A DNA stretch of 13,440 nucleotides, taken from NCBI GenBank assembly GCA_017547265.1, contig JAFYQC010000284.1:1-13440 (forward strand), given 5' to 3'. The translations under genes were made by a program, and so were the position numbers. Under the pieces are notes generated by a model. That model did no database searches. It saw only the letters and a program-made list of their open reading frames with translations, and was not told the origin of the DNA. Origin of the DNA: Kiritimatiellia bacterium. Lineage in GTDB: Bacteria > Verrucomicrobiota > Kiritimatiellia > RFP12 > UBA1067. Positions 7,701-13,440 of the stretch are shown piece after piece; the stretch's first letter is position 1, and the number at the start of each line of letters is the position of its first letter.

Positions 7701-7703
7701 TAC

Positions 7704-7757
7704 GGGCGCGTCGGAGACACGCCCCTACCAATTGTAAGGGCGAGTCGGAAATACGCC
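7704..7757. repeat. Two REP-like 20-bp direct repeats, 34 bp apart
   Basis: Copy 1 (7704-7723) and copy 2 (7738-7757) match at 17 of 20 positions. Copy 1, with the following C, folds as GGGCG-C-GTC, loop GGA, GAC-A-CGCCC: a near-perfect hairpin with one C/A mismatch. Copy 2 has lost some of the pairing. Short GC-rich palindromes of this kind between genes are typical of dispersed REP/PU elements. They lie right after the stop of the last sugar-operon gene, upstream of the terminator. Confidence 0.6.
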
Positions 7758-7780
7758 GATTGGTTGCAACACGGCGACGA

Positions 7781-7817
7781 AGGGGCGCGGCAAATCTGCC
7801 GCGCTCCTTTCTTTTTC
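7781..7817 (+). terminator. Intrinsic terminator of the sugar-oxidoreductase operon
   Basis: An 8-bp perfect stem, GCGCGGCA (7785-7792) with TGCCGCGC (7797-7804) around the loop AATC, can be extended outward by four more pairs (one of them G-U) to 7781/7808. It is followed by a T-rich tract (TTTCTTTTT, 7808-7816). It should separate the upstream operon from metXW. Confidence 0.85.
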
Positions 7818-7818
7818 G

Positions 7819-7836
7819 CATACGCTTTGACGTATG
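7819..7836. promoter_or_regulatory. Inverted repeat overlapping the -35 region of the metXW promoter
   Basis: CATACG (7819-7824) and CGTATG (7831-7836) form a perfect 6-bp inverted repeat with a 6-nt spacer. The right arm falls where the -35 hexamer should be, 17 nt upstream of TATAAT at 7854-7859. This is a plausible operator for a dimeric regulator of the sulfur amino acid genes. The regulator is unknown and a chance palindrome is possible. Confidence 0.35.
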
Positions 7837-7850
7837 ATACGCGCGGAATA

Positions 7851-7859
7851 TGATATAAT
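7851..7859 (+). promoter_or_regulatory. Extended -10 promoter of the metXW operon
   Basis: TGATATAAT carries a perfect TATAAT at 7854-7859 with the extended TGN. A good -35 is missing at the correct spacing; TTGACG at 7827-7832 would need a 21-nt spacer. The predicted transcription start is about 7866, only some 5 nt before the ATG at 7871. This leaves no room for a SAM riboswitch or for a ribosome binding site in front of that ATG. Confidence 0.65.
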
Positions 7860-7870
7860 ATCCGCCAATT

Positions 7871-9646
7871 ATGACTGAGGGCGTTGGAGTTGTAGAATTG
7901 AAGAAAATGAAGCTGAACCTGCCGGACGGTGGGCTCAAGCTTGCCTATGGCGGCGTTTTGAAGGAAATCGAGGTTGCATACGAAGAGTGCGGCGCGCCCC
8001 TTGGAGACTCCAACGCGATCTACATCTGCCATGCACTCACAGGCGATGCACATGTCGCGGGCATAAGGCCCGGCGAGGAAAAACCAAGCGGCTGGTGGGA
8101 GGAGATGGTTGGCCCTGGCCGTGCGTTCGACACGAACAGGTTCCACATAATCTGCGCGAACGTGCTCGGTGGCTGCACGGGAACGACGGGCCCCATGTCG
8201 ATCAATCCCGATACCGGTAAGCCATACGGTTCTTCGTTCCCGCAGTACAACTTCGACGATGCGGTAGATGTCTTCAGGATGTTCTTGAAACAGCTCGGCG
8301 TTAAGAAGCTTGCTGCGCTCGTCGGCGGGAGCTACGGCGGTCTGCAGGTAGTAAACTGGATGACGCGCTTCCCTGACGACATGGAGAAAGCTTGCCTTAT
8401 CGCAACGAGCGCGAGCCTGAACACACAGGCGATCGCGCTGAGCGTCATGAGCCGCAACTCCATCACGGACGATCCCAATTGGAAGGGCGGCGACTACTAT
8501 CTCGAAGGCGACGGCAAGGGTCCGAAGGCGGGTCTTGCAGCAGCGCGCCAGCTCGCGCACATAACATACCTTTCGCGCGAGTTGCTGCAGCAGAAGTTCG
8601 GGCGTCGGCTTCAGGACAACTTCGTCAATGCGCCTGCAGAGGAACGAGCCGAGCGCGACCGTCTCTTCAAGACGTATTTCCAGATCGAGAGCTACCTCGA
8701 CTACCAGGCGATGAAGTTCCTGCGCCGCTTCGACGCGAACTCGTACCTTCACATAACGCGTTCGATGGACCTTTCCGATCCGTGCGACCGCTACGGCACG
8801 CTTGATGCGGCGCTCGCCCGCGTTAACTCCAAGGTACTCGTCGTCTCGTACGAAAACGACATCCTCTTCCCGTGGTGGCAGTCGAAGGAGATCGTCGCGT
8901 CGCTTCTGCGTGCTGGGAAGTCCGTGAGCTACTGCCACCTTGAGAGCGGCACAGGCCACGACTCGTTCCTTACGGATATCGAGCATCTTTCAAAAGTCGT
9001 TGGCGGCTTCCTTTCTGAGCGTCCGGTCAAGGTGATGAAGTGGCAGGAACGCCTGCATAGAAACGTTCTTGCGATGGTGAAGGAGGGTTCGCGCGTAATC
9101 GACATTGGTTGCGGCGACGGCACTCTTCTCGACGTGCTTCGCAACAGGAAGGGCGTGAAGGGTGATGGTGTCGAAATCGACGTCGATCGCTACGAGGAAG
9201 CAATTGCAGACGGACACGACGTCTTCTGGGAAGATGTCGACGAAGGGCTTACACTCGTTCCAGACGGGTACTACGACACGGCAATAGTTTCCGATACGCT
9301 CCAGGAGGTTAGAAATCCGCGCGGGCTTTTGAACGAGGCGCTCAGGATCGCGAACGAGGCGATAGTCTCGTTTCCGAACTTTGCCGCGTACAGGATTCGC
9401 CTTACGCTTGCGCTTACTGGCCGGCTCCCCGTATCGAAGCAGCTTCCGTTCCAGTGGTACGACACGCCGAACATCCACTGCATTACGCTTAAGGACTTCA
9501 AGTCGCTTTGCGACAAGGAGGGGATCGAGATCCTCGAGGTCAAGGCCGAAAGCCGCCACCTCATCGGCAAGATCCTCATGTTGCTCGGCTTCAAGAACCT
9601 CGGCGCGTCGCGTATTGTGGCACGCATAAGAAGGAGGCGTCAATGA
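7871..9646 (+). CDS. metXW: Fused homoserine O-acyltransferase (MetX) and MetW methyltransferase-like protein
   Basis: Residues about 1-385 are MetX, an alpha/beta-hydrolase that acylates homoserine for methionine synthesis. It has ICHALTGDAHVAG (52-64), NVLGGCTGTTGP (97-108), the nucleophile Ser154 in VGGSYGGLQ, Asp330 in YENDILFP and His363 in GHDSFL, giving a complete catalytic triad. Residues about 400-591 are MetW, a SAM-methyltransferase-fold protein with DIGCGDGTLL (411-420), normally encoded by a separate gene next to metX. Here one uninterrupted frame joins them through a linker at about 385-400. Start: the ATG at 7871 is favoured because the residues after it (VGVVELKK) resemble the N-terminus I recall for MetX, but it has no ribosome binding site. 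A TTG at 7898 has GGAG 8 nt upstream, and an ATG at 7907 is a further option. The gene overlaps cysE by ATGA. Whether acetyl- or succinyl-CoA is used is not decided here. Confidence 0.93.
   Translation: MTEGVGVVELKKMKLNLPDGGLKLAYGGVLKEIEVAYEECGAPLGDSNAIYICHALTGDAHVAGIRPGEEKPSGWWEEMVGPGRAFDTNRFHIICANVLGGCTGTTGPMSINPDTGKPYGSSFPQYNFDDAVDVFRMFLKQLGVKKLAALVGGSYGGLQVVNWMTRFPDDMEKACLIATSASLNTQAIALSVMSRNSITDDPNWKGGDYYLEGDGKGPKAGLAAARQLAHITYLSRELLQQKFGRRLQDNFVNAPAEERAERDRLFKTYFQIESYLDYQAMKFLRRFDANSYLHITRSMDLSDPCDRYGTLDAALARVNSKVLVVSYENDILFPWWQSKEIVASLLRAGKSVSYCHLESGTGHDSFLTDIEHLSKVVGGFLSERPVKVMKWQERLHRNVLAMVKEGSRVIDIGCGDGTLLDVLRNRKGVKGDGVEIDVDRYEEAIADGHDVFWEDVDEGLTLVPDGYYDTAIVSDTLQEVRNPRGLLNEALRIANEAIVSFPNFAAYRIRLTLALTGRLPVSKQLPFQWYDTPNIHCITLKDFKSLCDKEGIEILEVKAESRHLIGKILMLLGFKNLGASRIVARIRRRRQ
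9631..9637 (+). promoter_or_regulatory. Strong ribosome binding site of cysE
   Basis: AAGGAGG inside the end of metXW lies 5 nt before the ATG at 9643. It fixes the cysE start and rules out the much longer upstream extension of that frame, which is a shadow of metXW. Confidence 0.8.
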
Positions 9647-10389
9647 CACTTCCGCAGAGAATAGCGCATATCGTAAACCATGGACTCGCGGCATTGCATC
9701 CGTGCGTCTACGGCGACTTGACCGCGCGCGGAGCGGTCGGAGAGATTGCAGCCGATCTTCAGAAGGAGATTGTGCTCCTTTGCCCCGGACGAGACGCGAA
9801 GGAGATTGTCGATGAATTTGTCGCTGCGCTTCCCGAGGTGCGTCGTCTCGTCGACACTGACGTCCAGGCCGCTTACGACGGCGACCCTGCGGCCACTAGC
9901 CGCATGGAAGTCGTAATGGCGTACCCGGGGCTCTATGCAGTGACGATTCACCGTCTCGCGCATGTTCTCTACAAGCTTAAAGTTCCGATCATTCCGCGCG
10001 TCATGAGCGAACTCGCTCACTCCAAGACGGGCATCGACATCCACCCGGGCGCGACGATAGGCGAGAGGGTCTTCATAGACCATGGAACTGGCGTCGTAAT
10101 CGGCGAGACTACCATAATAGGGCGCAACGTCCGTCTCTACCAGGGCGTCACGCTCGGCGGTCTTTCCTTCGACAAGGATTCTACCGGCGCGCTCGTAAAG
10201 GGGCTTAAACGCCATCCCAACATCGAAGACAACGTCGTGATCTACGCGAACGCGACGATTCTCGGCGGCGGCACCACCATAGGCCACGACTCCGAGATAG
10301 GCGGCAACGTCTGGATCAAGGAATCAGTCCCTCCGTATTCCCGCGTCTATAACAAACCACCAGCACCGGTGATAAAGAAAATCGGGTGA
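9643..10389 (+). CDS. cysE: Serine O-acetyltransferase (CysE/EpsC type)
   Basis: It acetylates L-serine with acetyl-CoA to O-acetylserine, the precursor of cysteine, in the cytoplasm. The 248-residue protein has the N-terminal helical domain (DVQAAYDGDPAA, 73-84; YPGLYAVTIHRLAHVLY, 94-110) and the left-handed beta-helix of hexapeptide repeats: GIDIHPGATIGERVFIDHGTGVVIGET (130-156), LYQGVTLGGLS (165-175), KRHPNIEDNVVIYANATILGG (189-209). The catalytic Asp146-His147 pair is present, as are His103 and His134. Some usual residues near 175-190 vary (FDKDSTGALVKGLKRHP), as in EpsC-type enzymes. The ATG overlaps the metXW stop (ATGA) with a strong ribosome binding site, so the two acyl-amino-acid synthases are translationally coupled. 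The stop in turn overlaps the next gene. Function is clear; the CysE versus EpsC naming is a matter of subfamily. Confidence 0.95.
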   Translation: MTLPQRIAHIVNHGLAALHPCVYGDLTARGAVGEIAADLQKEIVLLCPGRDAKEIVDEFVAALPEVRRLVDTDVQAAYDGDPAATSRMEVVMAYPGLYAVTIHRLAHVLYKLKVPIIPRVMSELAHSKTGIDIHPGATIGERVFIDHGTGVVIGETTIIGRNVRLYQGVTLGGLSFDKDSTGALVKGLKRHPNIEDNVVIYANATILGGGTTIGHDSEIGGNVWIKESVPPYSRVYNKPPAPVIKKIG

Positions 10390-11237
10390 TGCTCGCAAGT
10401 TCGCTCGCTCTCGCGCTTGTAGTCGGGACCTGGAACGGTGAGTGGTTCCCGTCCGGACGGGCAGAGCATAGGGCAAACGACCAGGTAGAACAAGCGACTA
10501 TCCGCGCCGCAGGACAGATGCTTGCGGACGGAATCTCGGAAATCGACCCTTCGGGGAAAGAAGACATTCTTCTTTGCCTTAATGAAATACGCGACCTCGA
10601 AACTGCGCAGGCGCTCTGCACCGCGATAGGGCGCACGAACCTTTCCGTCGCAATCGTCACCTCGTATCGTAGACGCGATCGCTTCGACCAGCAGCAAGAC
10701 GTCATCATGACGACTCTTCCTGTCGCAAAGGCGAACTGGAGCCGCTGGAAGACGCACAATGACGCGATTCCACCCCGTGGATACGCGCATGCGGAAGTCG
10801 TCGTGTCGCCCGCGGTAACAGCGACTGTGTACGCTGTCCACCTAAAGTCCAACTACGGGCAGACTTCGGAAGAGATTGCCCAGACGAATCGTCTCAAACG
10901 TGCCTACGCGATTGAGCAACTTGTCGAACAGGAAAAGCCTAAGCGCGGCAAGCCACATCCACCCGTTATAATTGCAGGCGACTTCAACGCCGACCGATTC
11001 TCAAAGTCGTTCGAGAAGGAAACGTTGTTCCAGACTCTTTTTGACGCGGGTTTTGCCGATGCGTTCGAAGGTATTCCTCTGGACGGGCGCATGACCCACC
11101 CCGGGAGCGGTCGCCACTCCGGGAGCACGCTCGACTATATATTTTTGCGTGGCTGCCGCGTCGAAAGTTCACCAAAGGTGATTCCAGCGCTCAGGATATC
11201 CGACCACGACGCCGTATTTGTAAAGCTGAAGTTTTGA
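10389..11237 (+). CDS. Endonuclease/exonuclease/phosphatase (EEP) family protein
   Basis: A metal-dependent phosphoesterase of the DNase I/exonuclease III/sphingomyelinase fold; the substrate is unknown. All the expected motifs are present in the 282-residue product: TWNGEWFP (14-21, Asn16), LNEIRD (64-69, Glu66), AVHLKSN (149-155, His151), AGDFNAD (196-202, Asp198 and Asn200), LDYIFLRG (248-255, Asp249) and SDHDAV (271-276, Asp272 and His273). The ATG at 10389 overlaps the cysE stop as TGATG; a GTG at 10386 is an equally coupled alternative that adds one residue. The N-terminal LASSLALALVVG is hydrophobic, but the first core strand follows at once. It is therefore either a very short leader or simply the start of the fold, so export is uncertain. 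Its place in a sulfur amino acid operon is not explained by any function I know. Confidence 0.87.
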   Translation: MLASSLALALVVGTWNGEWFPSGRAEHRANDQVEQATIRAAGQMLADGISEIDPSGKEDILLCLNEIRDLETAQALCTAIGRTNLSVAIVTSYRRRDRFDQQQDVIMTTLPVAKANWSRWKTHNDAIPPRGYAHAEVVVSPAVTATVYAVHLKSNYGQTSEEIAQTNRLKRAYAIEQLVEQEKPKRGKPHPPVIIAGDFNADRFSKSFEKETLFQTLFDAGFADAFEGIPLDGRMTHPGSGRHSGSTLDYIFLRGCRVESSPKVIPALRISDHDAVFVKLKF

Positions 11238-11297
11238 TGATGGCGCGGAAGCGCGGCGGCGCATGGAACGCGCGATGTGGCGAACAGCGGCAAATCG

Positions 11298-11306
11298 TGG
11301 TATAAT
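11298..11306 (+). promoter_or_regulatory. Extended -10 promoter abutting the rhamnosidase start
   Basis: TGGTATAAT contains a perfect TATAAT (11301-11306) with TGN upstream. With a 17-nt spacer the -35 would be TGGCGA (11278-11283), a 3 of 6 match. The expected transcription start is at or within a base or two of 11313, the A of the start codon, so a leaderless mRNA is predicted. The 75-nt gap 11238-11312 holds no clear terminator. Confidence 0.6.
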
Positions 11307-11312
11307 GATGGC

Positions 11313-13088
11313 ATGAAAAAATCGAATGCACTATTTTCTGCGGGCATTTCGGTGCACGCCATCGTATCTCTGGTCGTCTTGTCCGCCGCGTTCGGACTTT
11401 TTGCGATGGTGCCGGATCGTGCGGATCCGCGCACGCGAACGTTTGTGACGCCAAAGCGGGTGGTCTGGACTTCGGGCGACACCGTTTACGGCAATAGGTC
11501 CGTCGTGAAAAACGCCGAGTGGCTACTGGCGCCGCGTTTCGGCCAGATTCCCGAGGAACGCTGGAAGGGCGTCTGTGGCTGCACGATGGAGAACAATGGC
11601 GAGAACGCGTCGGTGCTTCTTGATTTCGGTCGCGAACTGCACGGAGGACTCCAGATTGGGAGCATGTGTCTGCGTGGCATGAAGATGCGCGTGCGCTTCG
11701 GTGAAAGCGTAGGCGAGGTGATGGCGGATATTGGGACGAAGTCAGCCAGTAACGACCACGCGATACGCGATGGCGTTCACGACATACCGTTTATGGGCGT
11801 TGTCGAAATCGGCAATACGGGCTTTCGGTTTGTGCGTCTCGATCTCGTTACCGCGGGAAAAGTCAATCTCGAGTGTGTGCGCGCAATTTCGCTTATGCGG
11901 CAGATGCCTCGCCTCGGCGAGTTCAAGTGTTCGGACGAGCGCCTGAACAGCGTGTGGGATACGGCTGTGCGTACCGTACATCTCTGCTGCCAGGATTTTC
12001 TCTGGGACGGAATTAAGCGCGATCGGCTCGTCTGGCTTGGCGATATGCATCCAGAAGCGCGCGCGATACTCGCCGTTTTTGGACCAGCGGAAGTCCTCTC
12101 CGATTCCATTGACTACGCGATTGCAACGACTCCGTCCGACGGCTGGATGAACGCGATGCCAAACTACACGCTTTGGTTCCTTCGCGTCGTGCGCGAATGG
12201 TATAGTTACACCGGCGACGCCGCCTGGGTGCGCGCGCGAGGCGAATACTTAAAAGCGACAGTCGCGCATGTGCTGGAGAACGTTCGCGGAGATGCGGCTG
12301 CATATGGCGAAGGTTCTGGCGCCAAAGTGTTTCTCGACTGGCCAACGCAGCACAACAAGCCCGCCGTCCACGCCGGCACGCGCGGACTTCTCGCGCTCAC
12401 GCTTGACGACGCGGCGGAACTGATGGACGTGGCTGGCGACGCTGCGCTTGCCGCTAAATGTCGCGACGAGGCCGCGAAGGTGCGCACGGAAAAGCCCGAT
12501 CCCGCTGGGGCAAAGTCCGCCGCCGCGCTTCTTGCGCTCAGCGGTCTTTCGGACGCAAAAGAGATGTTCCGCGACGTCATAGGAAAGAACGGCAACGAGG
12601 GAGTCTCTACGTTCTACGGCTATTACATGCTGGAGGCGATGAGCGCGGCTGGCGAGAACCAGCGCGCCATGGACACCGTGCGCGACTACTGGGGCGGCAT
12701 GCTCGACATGGGCGCTACAAGCTTCTGGGAAGACTTTAGCCTTTCGTGGACAAACAACGCTTCGCGTCTCGATGAAATGCCTGTCCAGGGCAAGAAGGAC
12801 ATCCACGGCGATTTCGGAGAGTTCTGCTATCCCGGCTACCGCCATTCCTTCTGCCACGGATGGAGCGCGGGGCCTGCGGCGTGGTGCATCGCGCACGTCC
12901 TGGGGTTGGAGGCGCTTGATGTCGGTGGAAAAACCGTTCGCGTCCGTCCGTTCCTTGGTGATCTCGAATGGGCGGAAGGTGCGCTACCGACGGCGCAGGG
13001 CGTCGTGCGCGTTCGACACACGAAGCGTCCTGACGGATCCATCGACACCAAGATCGACGCCCCGCAGGGCGTTACGATAGTTAGGTAG
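11313..13088 (+). CDS. Secreted GH78-like alpha-L-rhamnosidase
   Basis: This is a probable glycoside hydrolase releasing alpha-L-rhamnose from plant or microbial glycans, exported. The ATG at 11313 is chosen over an upstream GTG (11277) because it begins a classical signal peptide (MKKSN, then a hydrophobic core to about residue 32). The 591-residue protein has a beta-rich N-terminal domain (about 45-195) followed by an (alpha/alpha)6-barrel of the GH78 type: WDGIKRDRLVWLGDMHPEA (231-249, the acidic/Arg signature), then SFWEDFSLSW (470-479, with Glu473 as a candidate catalytic acid/base), HSFCHGWSAGP (511-521), and a C-terminal beta domain to 591. It is shorter than many GH78 enzymes (often 700-1000), lacking extra N-terminal carbohydrate-binding domains. 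It has its own promoter directly on the start codon and no ribosome binding site. It may supply substrates to the upstream sugar cassette. Family call good; substrate inferred, and related GH families with the same barrel cannot be excluded. Confidence 0.82.
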   Translation: MKKSNALFSAGISVHAIVSLVVLSAAFGLFAMVPDRADPRTRTFVTPKRVVWTSGDTVYGNRSVVKNAEWLLAPRFGQIPEERWKGVCGCTMENNGENASVLLDFGRELHGGLQIGSMCLRGMKMRVRFGESVGEVMADIGTKSASNDHAIRDGVHDIPFMGVVEIGNTGFRFVRLDLVTAGKVNLECVRAISLMRQMPRLGEFKCSDERLNSVWDTAVRTVHLCCQDFLWDGIKRDRLVWLGDMHPEARAILAVFGPAEVLSDSIDYAIATTPSDGWMNAMPNYTLWFLRVVREWYSYTGDAAWVRARGEYLKATVAHVLENVRGDAAAYGEGSGAKVFLDWPTQHNKPAVHAGTRGLLALTLDDAAELMDVAGDAALAAKCRDEAAKVRTEKPDPAGAKSAAALLALSGLSDAKEMFRDVIGKNGNEGVSTFYGYYMLEAMSAAGENQRAMDTVRDYWGGMLDMGATSFWEDFSLSWTNNASRLDEMPVQGKKDIHGDFGEFCYPGYRHSFCHGWSAGPAAWCIAHVLGLEALDVGGKTVRVRPFLGDLEWAEGALPTAQGVVRVRHTKRPDGSIDTKIDAPQGVTIVR

Positions 13089-13092
13089 CTGC

Positions 13093-13440
13093 TTAAAAGC
13101 TCTTCATGACAATTGGAGCGACTTTGTCGCAGTAACCGCATTGCGCACATTCGCCGTCGCATGTCGACGTGTGGGCGAACCAATCAGGTGGGAATGCCGC
13201 GTTGTCGATGAACTGCGGGAAGAACGCTGGAGAAAACCCAGGCTCGAAGAGGTCGAGAAGGTTGCCCTCGAACTCGCCGCGTTCATAGGCGGACATCACC
13301 ATGCCGGGATTCGCGTGCTGCCTGGTCGCTAGCTTCACGACATCGACAATGCCTTCGTATTGGCGAATATCCTCTGGACGAATCCATGTCGACTTCATGA
13401 TCTCCGGGAAGTTTTTACTTTCCCGATAAAGCGTCCAGCA
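13093..13440 (-). CDS. U32-peptidase-like protein, C-terminal fragment with four-Cys motif (5' end outside window)
   Basis: On the minus strand the frame is open from the right edge to the stop at 13093-13095. An ATG at 13398 exists, but the frame continues through 14 upstream codons (CWTLYRESKNFPEI), so the gene very probably begins beyond 13440. The visible 115 residues include KSTWIRPEDIRQYEG, VVKLATRQHANP, EGNLLDLFEP and IDNAAFPPDWF. From memory these resemble the C-terminal part of peptidase U32-family proteins, many of which (for example UbiU/UbiV) carry an Fe-S cluster and are not proteases. A Cys cluster CDGECAQCGYC (spacing C-x3-C-x2-C-x2-C) near the end fits [4Fe-4S] or zinc binding. 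The stop lies 4 nt from the stop of the rhamnosidase, so the two genes converge tail to tail. The CDS is well supported; the family assignment is tentative. Confidence 0.6.
   Translation of the reverse strand, partial: CWTLYRESKNFPEIMKSTWIRPEDIRQYEGIVDVVKLATRQHANPGMVMSAYERGEFEGNLLDLFEPGFSPAFFPQFIDNAAFPPDWFAHTSTCDGECAQCGYCDKVAPIVMKSF

Noticed and set aside
7631..8986. 451-codon open frame on the minus strand across the end of the sugar operon, the terminator and metX
   Set aside because: It is antisense to two clearly identified genes and spans a terminator and promoter. Its product shows no recognisable motif, and it is explained by the codon bias of the sense strand.
9508..9642. N-terminal extension of the serine acetyltransferase frame
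   Set aside because: It overlaps the MetW domain, is Arg/Pro-rich without family similarity, and the strong ribosome binding site at 9631-9637 points to the ATG at 9643.
11238..11312. GC-rich gap after the EEP gene as a terminator
   Set aside because: Several GCGC stretches can pair weakly, but no stable hairpin followed by T residues is present.
13088..13101. Possible bidirectional terminator between the convergent genes (GCTTAAAAGC)
   Set aside because: The pairing is only four bases per arm with no T-tract, so it does not support a terminator call.

Overview
The window reads as an accessory-rich chromosomal segment of a moderately GC-rich bacterium with densely packed, mostly plus-strand genes. 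An RHS/YD-repeat protein, a DUF1573-like secreted protein, a Tat-targeted Gfo/Idh/MocA dehydrogenase followed by two Tat-targeted xylose-isomerase-like TIM-barrel proteins, and a GH78-like glycosidase together suggest the PVC superphylum (Kiritimatiellota, Lentisphaerae or Verrucomicrobia). This is inferred from gene content only; no rRNA or other phylogenetic marker is present.

Layout. (1) 1-2790: the 3' part of a YD-repeat protein, coupled by an ATGA overlap to a secreted protein with an N-terminal DUF1573-like domain, a charged coiled coil and a cysteine-rich C-terminal half. (2) 2823-3764: a short phosphate acetyltransferase (pta) with a strong ribosome binding site. (3) 3781-7817: a well-formed extended -10 promoter, an A-rich leader, three genes joined by TAATG overlaps (Gfo/Idh/MocA oxidoreductase and two TIM-barrel isomerase/epimerase-like proteins), then a pair of REP-like repeats and a strong intrinsic terminator. 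(4) 7819-11237: an inverted repeat and extended -10 promoter driving a fused MetX-MetW protein, a serine O-acetyltransferase and an endonuclease/exonuclease/phosphatase-family protein, each overlapping the next. (5) 11301-13088: a third extended -10 promoter placed directly on the start codon of a GH78-like alpha-L-rhamnosidase. (6) 13093-13440, minus strand: the C-terminal end of a U32-like protein carrying a four-cysteine Fe-S-type motif, converging tail to tail with the rhamnosidase.

How the genes may work together. The Gfo-TIM-TIM operon looks like a periplasmic route that oxidises and rearranges or cleaves a sugar or glycoside, and the rhamnosidase could supply deglycosylated substrates. 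The metXW-cysE operon makes the two activated amino acids used for sulfur assimilation, O-acyl-homoserine and O-acetylserine. Pta interconverts acetyl-CoA and acetyl phosphate. The three promoters share TGNTATAAT, and two of them lie so close to the start codon that leaderless or near-leaderless mRNAs are predicted. The points most worth following are the YD-repeat/DUF1573 pair, the MetX-MetW fusion, the Tat-exported sugar cassette and the leaderless promoters. I see no tRNA, rRNA, CRISPR array, insertion sequence or phage gene. I found no single element that I can call a wholly new system.
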